From Bradyrhizobium sp. CCGUVB1N3 (GTDB taxonomy: Bacteria; Pseudomonadota; Alphaproteobacteria; Rhizobiales; Xanthobacteraceae), in the NCBI RefSeq assembly GCF_024199925.1, contig NZ_JANADR010000001.1:62001-126000 (forward strand): DNA of 64,000 nucleotides, written 5' to 3'. This document shows positions 37,212 through 46,809 of the stretch, in pieces (the stretch's first letter is position 1; every line of letters begins with the position of its first letter). The translations under genes and the position numbers were made by a program. The notes beneath the pieces were generated by a model. That model had not been told where the DNA came from. It saw nothing but the letters and a program-made list of their open reading frames with translations, and did no database searches.

Positions 37212-37612
37212 CCCCCATAAAGCTGCCCCAATGCGGCAAGGCGCGCCGTTACCGTATCTCCGTTTCCCCGCGTGCGAGGTATGAGGGGTCGGACGCACGT
37301 ACGACGCATGACACGACGGGGTGGGCCCTCACGCCTTCATTCCAGCGCCTGGTTCGATTGGCTAGGCCCGGCGCCTTCAAATCGTATCATTTGCCTCAAT
37401 CTCGTCAACGTGCCGCCTTCGCAAGCCAAGGCGATGCGCATTCGAGCGGAGGGACGGATTGCCGCACGTTGGCATGCCGCAGAGGTCCGCTTCAAGCGTT
37501 CTGTCAACTTAGGGGGGAGCACCGGCGCGCGCTGGATTCCGAGGACATTGCTGGCGCGAGAGTGACGAGCGATGTGCCCGACAAACACACCAGGAAAAGG
37601 AGATAAGAGCTT
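37212..37612. other. Intergenic region without a supported gene (about 400 bases)
   Basis: This stretch lies between the start of the sensor-kinase gene and the stop of the LacI gene. The readings on either strand are short, low in recognisable structure or rich in Arg and Ser, and none has both a convincing start and protein-like composition. A good Shine-Dalgarno-like AAAAGGAGATAA (37595-37606) precedes a six-codon ATG reading at 37615, which runs into the LacI gene end and is not credible as a protein. Confidence 0.4.
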
Positions 37613-38605
37613 TCATGCCACGCAGTGCGGCATGATGCGCTCCGCATGGCCTCTGGAGTGCCAGACGTGGTCGAGCAGCTCGACGATCGGTTCACCAAAA
37701 TCCTCGTATTTCACTTCGATCGATCGGAGCCACGGTGCAATCCAGCGGTTGAGCGGGTTGCCATCGATGCCCACGAGCCTGCAGCGTTCCGGAATCAGGA
37801 TGCCGCTCTCGCGAGCGAAGCGATAGGCGCCGTAGGCGATCTGGTCGCTGACGCACATCAGTCCATCGGGCCAGCCGTTGTGCGCGGTGAGCCGCCGGGC
37901 GGCCTCATAGCCAATCTCGAGGTGAGAACCGCCAGCCGCCTCGGCCTTCAGGATTTCCGCTGCGCCGAGTGTACGCATGCGGCTGCAGAATCCGTTGAGG
38001 CGATCCCGCGTGACGGAGGATCCATGGGCGGGCGCCAGTACGCCGCAGCGATGTAGTCCCGCGGACCACAGCATGTCGGCGGCGTCAGCGCCCGCCTTGA
38101 TGTTGTCGATGCCAACGAAGGCGCCGCGCCCGAACGGCGGGCGACGGTTGACGAAGACCATCGGCGCGCTGTCAGCGACGAAATCCTTCAGCACCGCGCT
38201 CGGCACGCTGGCGACCATGATGTAGCCGCGCACCACCTGCGAACGCATGGCATTGAGATATTCGTCCTGCAGATCGGGCCGATCGTGAGTGTCGCAGAGG
38301 ATCATCACGTAACCGGCGGCGCGTAGTGCGGCTTCGGTCGAGGCGGCGATAGCGGCCATCACGGGATTGTCCAGGTTGGGGGCAAGCATCGCGACGAGGC
38401 GGCTTTCGCGCCGGCGCAACGTTCGGCCGGCGTGGTTGGGGTGGTAGCCCACGACGGCGATAGCCTTGCGGACGCGCTCGATGGTCTCGGCCGAGGCCCG
38501 GCGCGTCTCGCCGTTGACGATGCGCGAGACGGTGGCGATCGAAACCCCGGCAGCCGCGGCGACTGTCGCGAGTGAGGCGGGGGCGGAGCGCTGCTTGCTC
38601 GTCAT
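37613..38605 (-). CDS. LacI family transcriptional regulator
   Basis: A 330-residue LacI/GalR repressor. The N-terminal helix-turn-helix is LATVAAAAGVSIATVSRIVNG with hinge helix around RTLRRRES. The sugar-binding core follows (MLAPNLDNPVMAAIAAS, DGLMCVSDQIAYGAYRF). It is divergent from the SBP gene of the sugar importer, and a perfect operator-like palindrome lies between them. It probably represses the importer and GH31 operon, released by a sugar ligand. The length is normal for the family. Confidence 0.92.
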   Translation of the reverse strand: MTSKQRSAPASLATVAAAAGVSIATVSRIVNGETRRASAETIERVRKAIAVVGYHPNHAGRTLRRRESRLVAMLAPNLDNPVMAAIAASTEAALRAAGYVMILCDTHDRPDLQDEYLNAMRSQVVRGYIMVASVPSAVLKDFVADSAPMVFVNRRPPFGRGAFVGIDNIKAGADAADMLWSAGLHRCGVLAPAHGSSVTRDRLNGFCSRMRTLGAAEILKAEAAGGSHLEIGYEAARRLTAHNGWPDGLMCVSDQIAYGAYRFARESGILIPERCRLVGIDGNPLNRWIAPWLRSIEVKYEDFGEPIVELLDHVWHSRGHAERIMPHCVA

Positions 38606-38651
38606 TGTTCGGCTCGGGTGTGTGATCCGCTGAATCTGGAGAATACAGCGA

Positions 38652-38682
38652 TTGACAGCTTAGGCAAACGTTTGCCAAACTA
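38652..38682 (+). promoter_or_regulatory. LacI-type operator overlapping a promoter for the sugar importer operon
   Basis: GGCAAACGTTTGCC at 38663-38676 is a perfect 14-bp palindrome with the LacI-family central CG. It lies just downstream of TTGACA (38652-38657), a good -35 match, and overlaps the spacer, with a weak -10 candidate around 38676-38682. A repressor bound here would block the promoter of the operon starting at 38720 and could also control the divergent LacI gene. Confidence 0.75.
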
Positions 38683-38719
38683 CCCCTAACAAAACCAAAG
38701 TATCGCCGGGAGGACGCAA

Positions 38720-40018
38720 ATGAGGACAATGACCCGACGCGCTATCAGCGCCTCCGTGCTGGCGGCCTGCCTCTTGGCGGGCAGTTCGGGCGTTCGCGCC
38801 GCCGAGGCGCAGACGGTCCTGCGGATGACCTGGTATTCGGACGGTAACGAAGGTGAGGTGATGGCCGATCTCCTCCGCCGCTTCGAGGACAAGAACCGCG
38901 ACATCCACGTTGTTCTGGATCAGGTGCCGTTCAAGGCCATCAACGAGAATCTGCCCGTGCAACTGGCTTCGGGGCAGGGGCCGGACATCGCCCGCGTCAG
39001 CGACATGGGCGGCCTTGCCCGCTTTATGCTCGACCTGCGCCCCTACCTGAAAAACGCCGGCTACTGGGAAGCGAATTACGGTCCCTTCCTGCAGTGGATG
39101 CGGGTGCCGGGCGACACGTCTTCGATCCCAGGCTTCATGACCCAGCTGACCGTGACCGGTCCTTTCGTCAACAAGACGCTGTTCGAGCAGGCGGGCGTCG
39201 CAATGCCGGGTCCGAAAGCGACCTGGGAGGATTGGGCCAAGGCGACAAAAGAGGTAGCGGACAAGGTCCAGGCGCCGTTTCCGATCGCGTTCGACCGTTC
39301 CGGTCACCGCTTTTTCGGCATGGCGATTTCGGAAGGCGCCGCCGTGTTCGATGGCAAGGGTCAGCCGGCGGTCATCGACGACGGGTTCAAGCGCGCGGCC
39401 AAGCTGATCTACGACTGGCACAACACTGGCGTGATGTCGAAGGAACTGTGGGGCTCGGTGGCGGGTGCGACCTACCGCGGTGCCAACGAGGAGTTCAAGA
39501 ACGCCCAGGTCGTCATGTATGAGTCGGGCTCCTGGCAGATCAGCCAGTTCGACAAGACGATCGGAACGGCGTTTGACTGGGTTGCGGTGCCGACGCCGTG
39601 CGGGCCGGCGAACTGCTCCGGCATGCCGGGTGGTGCGGCGCTCGTCGGCATCAAATCGACCAAGCACCCCGAAGAAGTGGCGCGCGTGCTCGATTACCTC
39701 GCGAGCGAGGACGTCGTCGCCGAATTCTATGCCCGCTCCCTGTTCGTGCCGGGCCATCTCGGTCTGGCCCGTAAAGGTCTCGACTACAAGGATGCGTCGC
39801 CGGTTGCGAATGCCGCGCTCAAGGTCTTCAGTGACGGCGTGAACCAACTCACGCCGGCGGCCAATCAGTTGCAGGGCTATCCGGCCAGTCGCGTCATCCT
39901 CAACGCGGTGATCAGCCGGATCGGCCAGGCCGTTTCCGGCGAGATCACTCTCGATGATGCCTATAAGCGCATCTCGGGCGACATCGAGCAGCAGCTCGCT
40001 GAGCGCAACAAGAAGTAG
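38720..40018 (+). CDS. Sugar ABC transporter substrate-binding protein (CUT1, family 1)
   Basis: A 432-residue periplasmic binding protein. The N-terminal signal is RRAISASVLAACLLAGSSGVRA, and the mature segment begins TVLRMTWYSDGNEGEVMADLL. GGGAGGA precedes ATG 38720 at a good spacing. Family 1 features are the long ligand-binding lobe and tryptophan-rich loops. It starts an operon with two permeases, an ATPase and a GH31 glycosidase, all under the LacI operator. The cargo is probably an alpha-glycoside. Confidence 0.92.
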   Translation: MRTMTRRAISASVLAACLLAGSSGVRAAEAQTVLRMTWYSDGNEGEVMADLLRRFEDKNRDIHVVLDQVPFKAINENLPVQLASGQGPDIARVSDMGGLARFMLDLRPYLKNAGYWEANYGPFLQWMRVPGDTSSIPGFMTQLTVTGPFVNKTLFEQAGVAMPGPKATWEDWAKATKEVADKVQAPFPIAFDRSGHRFFGMAISEGAAVFDGKGQPAVIDDGFKRAAKLIYDWHNTGVMSKELWGSVAGATYRGANEEFKNAQVVMYESGSWQISQFDKTIGTAFDWVAVPTPCGPANCSGMPGGAALVGIKSTKHPEEVARVLDYLASEDVVAEFYARSLFVPGHLGLARKGLDYKDASPVANAALKVFSDGVNQLTPAANQLQGYPASRVILNAVISRIGQAVSGEITLDDAYKRISGDIEQQLAERNKK

Positions 40019-40036
40019 GCGCCGGACGCATGCGGC

Positions 40037-41086
40037 ATGACCGATTTGCCAACCGGCATTGAACCGCAGGGGGCGCCGACGGTCTCGGTGCTCGCGCGCT
40101 TGCGCCGCGCGGGCGAGGCGGCGCTCGGTGCGGTGTTCGGCACCCTGCTGCGCTTCGTCGATCGGCCGATGCGCCTGTTGCAACAGCTCATAGGCGAGCG
40201 GCGGATGGCCTATGTCTTTCTGCTGCCGAACCTCGTTTTCTTCTCGCTGTTCGTGTTCGTCCCGCTCGCGATCGATCTGGTGTTTTCGTTCACCGGCGGG
40301 GAGTCGCTGTTTCCTTCGCAGCGCCCCTATGTCGGAACCGATCAGTACGCCTATCTGTTCGATTGCGGCTCCTTCTTCGATCCCGCGTCCTGCCGGGTCG
40401 ATCATTTCTGGCGCGGCGTGGCGAATACGGTTCGTTTCACGATCTTCCAGCTCGTATCCATGGTGACGTTTTCGCTCGTCACGGCGCTGGTTCTGAACAT
40501 GCGGATTCGTGGCCGCGGCTTCTTTCGCGCGGTCTATTTCTTTCCGGTGCTGCTGTCACCGGTCGTGGTTGCGCTGGTCTGGAAATGGATCCTGCAGCGC
40601 GACGGGCTGCTGAACGGTGGGCTTACGATGATCGGCGGGCAGAAGATCCTGTTCTTCGTCGACCCGGGTTGGGCAATGTTCTGGTCGGTGTTCGTCTCGG
40701 TCTGGGCTCATATGGGCTTCTACACCCTCATCCTGCTCGCCGGGTTACAGGCCATTCCAGCCGATCTCTACGAGGCGGCGCAGATGGACGCGACGCCGCG
40801 CTGGCGCGTGTTTTGGCGGGTCACGCTGCCGCTGCTCTGGCCAAACCTCATCGTGGTGATCGTGCTGGCGCTGATCCGCGGTGTGCAGACGTTCGATGAG
40901 GTGTTCGTGCTGACCGGTGGCGGACCGGGTACCGCAACCCTGATGATCGTGCAGTACATCTACGAGACGGCATTTGCGAGCCAGGTGCAGAATTTCGGCC
41001 TCGCTGCGGCGGCGTCGATCGTGCTCGGCATGGTGCTGTTTCTGCTCACGCTGGCGCAGTTATCTCGCACCCGGAGCGCCTCATGA
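40037..41086 (+). CDS. Sugar ABC transporter permease (MalF/UgpA-like)
   Basis: A 349-residue permease with an N-terminal cytoplasmic tail of about 50 residues followed by about six spans, the first at AYVFLLPNLVFFSLFVFVPLAIDL. The EAA loop is LYEAAQMDATPRWRVFWRVTLPLL, where the ATPase docks. It overlaps the second permease by four bases (ATGA). Confidence 0.9.
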   Translation: MTDLPTGIEPQGAPTVSVLARLRRAGEAALGAVFGTLLRFVDRPMRLLQQLIGERRMAYVFLLPNLVFFSLFVFVPLAIDLVFSFTGGESLFPSQRPYVGTDQYAYLFDCGSFFDPASCRVDHFWRGVANTVRFTIFQLVSMVTFSLVTALVLNMRIRGRGFFRAVYFFPVLLSPVVVALVWKWILQRDGLLNGGLTMIGGQKILFFVDPGWAMFWSVFVSVWAHMGFYTLILLAGLQAIPADLYEAAQMDATPRWRVFWRVTLPLLWPNLIVVIVLALIRGVQTFDEVFVLTGGGPGTATLMIVQYIYETAFASQVQNFGLAAAASIVLGMVLFLLTLAQLSRTRSAS

Positions 41087-42132
41087 GGCCAATTCAGCTG
41101 CTGCGCGCCCGCCGTCGGAGCGGGCACTGGCATTGGACCGATATCGCCGCTTACGCCTATCTCGGGTTCGGCGTCATCCTGATGTTCGGGCCTGTCGTAT
41201 GGCTGGTCCTGTCCTCGTTCAAGACCCAGGCGAGCCTCCTGGAATTTCCGCCCTCGCTGCTGCCGCTGTCCCAGCAGGAGATCAGGGTGCAGGGCTTTCC
41301 GCAACCGCTGCCGCTTTTTGCAGCTACCCTCGACAATGGCGAGCGTCGCGAGCTCGCGCAGGTCAGGCGCATCGGGCTGATCGCCCAGATGGTGGATCCG
41401 GCCGATCCCAAACAGCAATATCGCGTGCCGACCGCCAAGCTCGCGCCGGTTCGGCACCTGAGTTTCGTGGCCTCGAACTACACCGAGCCGCTCCAGAAAT
41501 TTGCCTTCACGCGCTATTTGTGGAACTCGGTGTTCGTCACAACGATCGCAACTCTGATCACACTGCTCATCAATTCGATGGCAGCCTATGCTCTCTCCAT
41601 CTACGTATTCAGAGGCAAGACCGTCGCCATGCTGATGGTGATCGGCACGCTCATGATCCCGATCACCATCATCCTCGTGCCGGTCTATCTCGTCGTTACG
41701 AAGCTCGGCCTCGTCAATTCGCTCTGGGCGGTCATTCTTCCGGGCGCCGCGACGCCCACGGGCGTGTTCCTGCTACGGCAGTACATGCTGACGCTGCCGC
41801 GCGACCTCATCGAGGCGGCCCGCATGGACAAGGCAAGCGAGTGGCAAATCTACTGGCGGATCGTCATGCCGCTGGCGGCCCCGGCTCTGGCAGTGCTCGC
41901 CATCTTCTCCATCATGTGGCGGTGGAACGAGTTTCTGTGGCCGCTTGCAGTGCTCACCAAGTCCGAATCCTTCACGTTGCAGATCGGTCTCAACGCCTTC
42001 CAGGGTGAGCTGCAGACCCAGTGGAATTATCTCTTGGCGATGACGGTGGTGTCGCTGATCCCGGTGGCTCTGGTCTTTGTCTTTCTGCAGCGCTTCATCG
42101 CCACCGGCATAGCCAACACGGGGATGAAATGA
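41083..42132 (+). CDS. Sugar ABC transporter permease (MalG/UgpE-like)
   Basis: A 349-residue permease with about six spans and a large periplasmic loop between the first and second (about residues 50-140), larger than in most members. The EAA loop is LIEAARMDKASEWQIYWRIVMPLA. The start overlaps the preceding permease stop by four bases. It pairs with that permease in the CUT1 channel. Confidence 0.9.
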   Translation: MRPIQLLRARRRSGHWHWTDIAAYAYLGFGVILMFGPVVWLVLSSFKTQASLLEFPPSLLPLSQQEIRVQGFPQPLPLFAATLDNGERRELAQVRRIGLIAQMVDPADPKQQYRVPTAKLAPVRHLSFVASNYTEPLQKFAFTRYLWNSVFVTTIATLITLLINSMAAYALSIYVFRGKTVAMLMVIGTLMIPITIILVPVYLVVTKLGLVNSLWAVILPGAATPTGVFLLRQYMLTLPRDLIEAARMDKASEWQIYWRIVMPLAAPALAVLAIFSIMWRWNEFLWPLAVLTKSESFTLQIGLNAFQGELQTQWNYLLAMTVVSLIPVALVFVFLQRFIATGIANTGMK

Positions 42133-42148
42133 TGGCGGGGATGTCTTC

Positions 42149-43222
42149 ATGGCTGGCCTGACTCTCAAGGGCGTCCGCAAGGCCTACGGGACGATCGCCG
42201 TGATCCACGGCGTCGATCTCGCGATCGCGGACGGCGAATTCATCGTCTTCGTCGGCCCGTCCGGCTGTGGCAAGTCGACCTTGCTCCGCATCATCGCCGG
42301 GCTCGAGGAGGTGACCGACGGCGAGATTGCCATCGACGGCCTCGACGTCACGCGCGTGCCGGCGTCGGACCGGGGGCTCGCCATGGTGTTCCAGTCCTAC
42401 GCGCTCTATCCGCACATGACGGTCTACAAGAACATGGCCTTTGCGCTTGAGAACATGGGTCTCGCTCGTACGGAGATCGATGGCCGGGTTCGGCGCGCGG
42501 CCAAGATGTTGCGCCTCACCGAATATCTCGAGCGCAAGCCGAAGGCACTGTCGGGCGGTCAGCGGCAGCGCGTGGCGATTGGTCGCGCGATCGTCCGCGA
42601 TCCCAAGATATTCCTGCTCGACGAGCCGCTGTCCAACCTCGACGCCGAACTGCGCGTTGCCACCCGCAAGGAGCTCGCAGCGCTGCATGCGGAGATCGGC
42701 GGCACCATGATCTACGTCACTCACGATCAGGTCGAGGCGATGACCATGGCGCACCGCATTGTTGTGCTGCGCAGCGGCCGCATCGAGCAGGTTGGCACGC
42801 CGCTCGACCTGTACAATCGACCCGATAATCTCTTTGTTGCGGGCTTCATCGGCTCGCCGCGCATGAATCTGCTGCCGGTGCAGGTGGTGTCGCCGGGGCT
42901 GGTACGTCTCGGCGAGGCCGGTGAACCGATCAAGGTAGCGACGGGCTCGCTCACCGCCGGCGCTTCCGCCACGCTCGGGGTGCGCCCCGAGCATATCGCG
43001 CTCGCCGACGGTGCGGCCGATCTGACACTCACCATTGACCTCGCCGAACAGCTCGGCGGCGACACGTATTTCTATGGCAGCGCGCCAGGCTTGCCGCAGA
43101 TGACGGTTCGCCAGAACGGTCAGGCGCTGCGGGGGCGCGGCGAGACTCTCCCGGTTCGTTTCGAGGCGGCCCACCTTCACCTGTTCGACGCCGAAGGGGC
43201 CGCCGTGCGGCCAGGCCGCTGA
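42149..43222 (+). CDS. Sugar ABC transporter ATP-binding protein (UgpC/MalK-like)
   Basis: A 357-residue ATPase with Walker A GPSGCGKST, Q-loop MVFQSYALYPHM, signature LSGGQRQR, Walker B FLLDEPLSNLD and H-loop YVTHDQVEA. A C-terminal TOBE-type regulatory domain follows (RPEHIALADG). It is the energy subunit of the importer encoded just upstream. Confidence 0.93.
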   Translation: MAGLTLKGVRKAYGTIAVIHGVDLAIADGEFIVFVGPSGCGKSTLLRIIAGLEEVTDGEIAIDGLDVTRVPASDRGLAMVFQSYALYPHMTVYKNMAFALENMGLARTEIDGRVRRAAKMLRLTEYLERKPKALSGGQRQRVAIGRAIVRDPKIFLLDEPLSNLDAELRVATRKELAALHAEIGGTMIYVTHDQVEAMTMAHRIVVLRSGRIEQVGTPLDLYNRPDNLFVAGFIGSPRMNLLPVQVVSPGLVRLGEAGEPIKVATGSLTAGASATLGVRPEHIALADGAADLTLTIDLAEQLGGDTYFYGSAPGLPQMTVRQNGQALRGRGETLPVRFEAAHLHLFDAEGAAVRPGR

Positions 43223-43271
43223 ACCGCGAGGCAGGCACGATAGAACAAGATCAACGATGGAGTGCTGAGAC

Positions 43272-45629
43272 ATGAAAGCCCTGGTTGAGGGTCGCTATCG
43301 CGGTTGCGAGGGCGGAGCCGCAATGTTCGACGTCGGGCAGGGAACCACCATTGCGGTGCGCATCCTCGAGCGCGATCTCGGCCGGGTGACGCTTCGCCGT
43401 GCTGGCGGCTTTCGACTTGATCGCGGCTGGTCGCTGGCGCCTGGCGGCATCGAGCCGCCGTATGGGGGGCGCGCCCGCGACGATCTGTCGGGCTTCGCCA
43501 ATCCCGGGGTGACTGTCGCAGTGGGCGAGGGCACCGTCACCATCGCGGCAGAGGGGCTGACGGCCGAGGTCACGCTTCGTCCGTTCGGGGTTGCTTGGCG
43601 ACGCACCGGCGAGGTCGAGCCGTTCCTGCGCGACCGGCCGACCCAGGCCTATTTCGTCTCCAACAAAACCCCGGCCATTGCGCACATGACGGCGCGTCAT
43701 CCGGACGAGCGCCATTACGGCCTGGGCGACAAGGCGGGCCCGCTCGATCGCACGGGACGGCGCTTTTCCATCGACGCCGTAGACCCTTGCGGCTTCGACG
43801 CCGAGCTGAGCGATCCGCTCTACAAGATGCTGCCGTTCGTCGTCGTCGATGGGCCGCAAGGCGCTCACGGCATCTTCTATGACAATCTCGCCACCGGCTC
43901 TGTCGATCTCGGCTGCACGATCGACAACTACCACGGCACGTTCCGGTCTTATCGCGCCGACGATGGCGATATCGACTTCTATGTGCTCGCCGGACCCAGC
44001 GTGCGCGAGGTCGTGCGCCGTTTTTCCTGGCTTACGGGGGGACAGGCGTTTGCGCCGCGCTGGTCGCTCGGGTTCGGTGTCACGTCGATGGCGATCGCGG
44101 ATGCGCCCGACGCCGATCGGCGGGTTACGGAGTTCATCGCCGACTGCCGCCGCCACGCCATCCGTTGCGACAGCTTCCATTTCGGCTCCGGCTATACCTC
44201 GATCGGCGGGCGTCGCTACGTGTTCAACTGGAACCACGACAAGTTTCCCGATCCATCCGCGACCATGACGCGGCTCGTCGAAGCCGGCATCCAGCCGGTG
44301 ACCAACATCAAGCCGTGCCTGCTCGACGATCATCCGCGGCTCACCGAAGCCACCGACGCTGGCATCCTGGTGAAGGACAAGGTGACGGCAGACCCGGCCG
44401 TCGCGCAGTTCTGGGATGGCGTCGGCTTTCACGTCGACTTCACCAATCCCGACGGGCGCCGGTGGTGGCGCGCGGGCATCGAGCATGCGCTGCTCGATCA
44501 TGGCGTCGTTTCCATGTGGAACGACAACAATGAGTTCGAGATCTGGGATGAGGACGCGGTCTGTGCCGGTGATGGCCGCCCCTTCGCCCAGGCACTGGCG
44601 CGTCCGGCGCAGGCGTTGCTGATGACGAAGCTTTCCTTCGAGGCACAGGCCGACCGATCCCCGTCGCGACGGCCCTATGTCATCACCCGTGGCGGGCCGG
44701 CGGGGCTTGCGCGCTACGGCCAGACCTGGTCGGGAGACAACGAGACCGCCTGGAAGACGCTGCGCTTCAATCTCACCCAGGGCCTCAACATGAGCCTGTC
44801 CGGGCTTTTCAACATCGGCCACGACGTTGGCGGCTTTCATGGTCCGAGGCCAAGCCCGGAGTTGCTCTGTCGTTTCGTGGAGTTCTGCGCACTCTGGCCG
44901 CGCATGATCATGAACTCGTGGAACGACGACGGATCGGTCACTCTGCCATGGATGCACGCATCCGTGCTGCCGCAGGTGCGCGCCGTGATCGGGCTGCGGC
45001 ACAGGCTGCTGCCCTATCTTTACACGCAGATGTGGCACGCCAGCCGCGACCATGAGCCCGTGGTGCGTCCGCTGTTCTGGGATTTTCCGGATGACGCGGC
45101 GGTGAGAGGCGTCGAGGACGCCTTCATGCTCGGTCCGGATTTGCTCGTTGCTCCCGTGCTCGAGGAGGGCGCTTCCGATCGCCGCGTCCAGTTACCCGCG
45201 CACGAGGGTGGCTGGTACGACTGGCACGATGGCCGGCACTTCTCCGGTGGGCAGACGGTGCAGGTCGCCGCGCCGCTGGGACGCCTGCCTGTGTTCGCCC
45301 GTGCCGGAGCCATGATTCCGGTCGTCGACATCGATTTGGCCGGCAATCCTGGCGAGCGGTCGCTTATGGTCTTCGGCGCGCCGGCGTCGCATTCCAGAGC
45401 CGATCTTTACGAGGACGACGGCGACATGGCAGCCTGGCGTAACGATGCTCTGCTTCTGTCCTTCCACTTGTGCCGGAAAGCCACCGGCCTGGAATTGACG
45501 GGAAGGGCGCAAGGCGGTTTCCGCCCGGCGTTCGACCGCGTGCATGTGCGGCCTGTCGGGGTGGCGGAGCCGCTGACCATCGGCATGATCGAAGGATCTG
45601 TCACACTTGAGCTCGGGGCGACCAAGTAG
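43272..45629 (+). CDS. Glycoside hydrolase family 31 (alpha-glucosidase/alpha-xylosidase type)
   Basis: A 785-residue, cytoplasmic GH31 enzyme. An N-terminal beta-sandwich (about 1-230) precedes the (beta/alpha)8 barrel. The nucleophile is Asp418 in MWNDNNEFEIW and the acid/base is Asp489 in TWSGDNETAW. The HDVGGFHG loop and C-terminal beta domains follow. There is no signal peptide, so imported sugars are cleaved inside the cell. It is the last gene of the LacI-controlled cluster, 49 bases after the ATPase gene. Exact specificity is unknown. Confidence 0.92.
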   Translation: MKALVEGRYRGCEGGAAMFDVGQGTTIAVRILERDLGRVTLRRAGGFRLDRGWSLAPGGIEPPYGGRARDDLSGFANPGVTVAVGEGTVTIAAEGLTAEVTLRPFGVAWRRTGEVEPFLRDRPTQAYFVSNKTPAIAHMTARHPDERHYGLGDKAGPLDRTGRRFSIDAVDPCGFDAELSDPLYKMLPFVVVDGPQGAHGIFYDNLATGSVDLGCTIDNYHGTFRSYRADDGDIDFYVLAGPSVREVVRRFSWLTGGQAFAPRWSLGFGVTSMAIADAPDADRRVTEFIADCRRHAIRCDSFHFGSGYTSIGGRRYVFNWNHDKFPDPSATMTRLVEAGIQPVTNIKPCLLDDHPRLTEATDAGILVKDKVTADPAVAQFWDGVGFHVDFTNPDGRRWWRAGIEHALLDHGVVSMWNDNNEFEIWDEDAVCAGDGRPFAQALARPAQALLMTKLSFEAQADRSPSRRPYVITRGGPAGLARYGQTWSGDNETAWKTLRFNLTQGLNMSLSGLFNIGHDVGGFHGPRPSPELLCRFVEFCALWPRMIMNSWNDDGSVTLPWMHASVLPQVRAVIGLRHRLLPYLYTQMWHASRDHEPVVRPLFWDFPDDAAVRGVEDAFMLGPDLLVAPVLEEGASDRRVQLPAHEGGWYDWHDGRHFSGGQTVQVAAPLGRLPVFARAGAMIPVVDIDLAGNPGERSLMVFGAPASHSRADLYEDDGDMAAWRNDALLLSFHLCRKATGLELTGRAQGGFRPAFDRVHVRPVGVAEPLTIGMIEGSVTLELGATK

Positions 45630-45663
45630 CGTGCGGCTAGCTCGAAAGCTCCTAATGTCGCCG

Positions 45664-46761
45664 TTACGGACGCACAACTTCGCCGCTTCGTACGCTGGCA
45701 TCGGCGGCAAAGACGATGCTCAGCGAGTTGATCGCGGCCTCGTGATGCTCGGACAAATCGATCTCGCCACGGATGGCCCTGAGAAATAGCCGCTGCTCGC
45801 GCTCGCACAGCTCCTGATGGCCCGGTTCGTCTTCGGTCGAAAGGAGTTCGTCGGGCTGCGCAAAGCTTCCCTCCGGGGTGCGGGTTGCGTGATGGATAAG
45901 GAGCGCGTTGGTGCGCGTATGCGTGTCGTGGTCCGCCGAGCTCGCAGTCATATCGACGCTTTCCTTCGCAACGATCGACACGCTGCCGTTCGGCCCGATG
46001 ATGTCCTTTACGAAATGAGCGGTCTCGCTCATCATCGGTCCCCAACCAACCTCGTACCAGCCAACTGATCCGTCTTCGAACACGATGTGAAGATGGCCGT
46101 AGTTGTACATCTCAGGCGCGATCTCGTCCGTGAGCCTCGCTCCGACCGCGTGCACGGCGATCGGGCGCGAGCGCGTCACCTGGCACATGATGTCGACATA
46201 GTGGACGCCGCAATCGACGATCGGCGAAGTCGACAGCATGAGCTTCTTGTGAACCTCCCAGAAGGAGCCGGCCGATTGCTGGTTGAGATTCATGCGCATC
46301 ACGAGCGGCTTGCCGAGCGTGCGGCCGATCTCGACGAAGCGCGACCATGACGGATGGACGCGCAGGATATAACCGATCAGCAGCGCCTTTCTGCTCTCTC
46401 GCGCGGCGTCGACGACGTGCCTCGCAGCCTCCAGCGTGTCGGCCAGCGGCTTTTCGCAGAACACATGCGCACCTGCAGCGAAAGCCTGAAGAGCCATGGC
46501 GGCGTGATGCTCGGTATAGGTGCAAATAGCGACTGCGCCGGGACGCAGCGTCGCGAGTGCTTCGTCGTAACGTTCGAAACGCGGCAGGTTGGGAAACTCG
46601 GCCTCGAGGTCTCGGCGATCGGCCGCGCGAGAGGTGCAGAAGCCCACGAGTTCAAACCCATCGATCGCTGCGTAGGCGCGAGCGTGGCTGGTTCCCATGG
46701 TGCCGAGGCCAACCACGAGAACACGGATGGGCTGCGCTGTCGACGTAGATGAAGAAGACAT
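45664..46761 (-). CDS. Gfo/Idh/MocA family oxidoreductase
   Basis: A 365-residue NAD(P)-dependent oxidoreductase. The N-terminal Rossmann motif is VLVVGLGTMGTSHARAY, and the family EKP motif is FCEKPLADT with the catalytic-region lysine. The C-terminal alpha/beta domain binds a sugar or inositol-like substrate. It is downstream of nagA by 48 bases on the same strand, so it probably acts on an amino-sugar derivative. The exact substrate is not deducible. Confidence 0.88.
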   Translation of the reverse strand: MSSSSTSTAQPIRVLVVGLGTMGTSHARAYAAIDGFELVGFCTSRAADRRDLEAEFPNLPRFERYDEALATLRPGAVAICTYTEHHAAMALQAFAAGAHVFCEKPLADTLEAARHVVDAARESRKALLIGYILRVHPSWSRFVEIGRTLGKPLVMRMNLNQQSAGSFWEVHKKLMLSTSPIVDCGVHYVDIMCQVTRSRPIAVHAVGARLTDEIAPEMYNYGHLHIVFEDGSVGWYEVGWGPMMSETAHFVKDIIGPNGSVSIVAKESVDMTASSADHDTHTRTNALLIHHATRTPEGSFAQPDELLSTEDEPGHQELCEREQRLFLRAIRGEIDLSEHHEAAINSLSIVFAADASVRSGEVVRP

Positions 46762-46809
46762 GGCTCAATCGCGTCCTTCAATCGAAACAACGCCCGCCAG
46801 ATCCGTGCG

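Noticed and set aside
37154..37606. 150-codon plus-strand reading between the sensor kinase and LacI genes
   Set aside because: It overlaps the kinase start antisense, is Arg/Ser-rich and has no family motif.
37615..37635. Six-codon ATG reading after AAAAGGAGATAA
   Set aside because: Too short and overlapping the LacI 3' end; the Shine-Dalgarno match is probably chance.
43251..45053. 600-codon minus-strand open reading
   Set aside because: Antisense to the GH31 gene, whose catalytic residues and full family architecture are on the plus strand; the minus reading is Arg/Asp/Ile-rich and matches no family.
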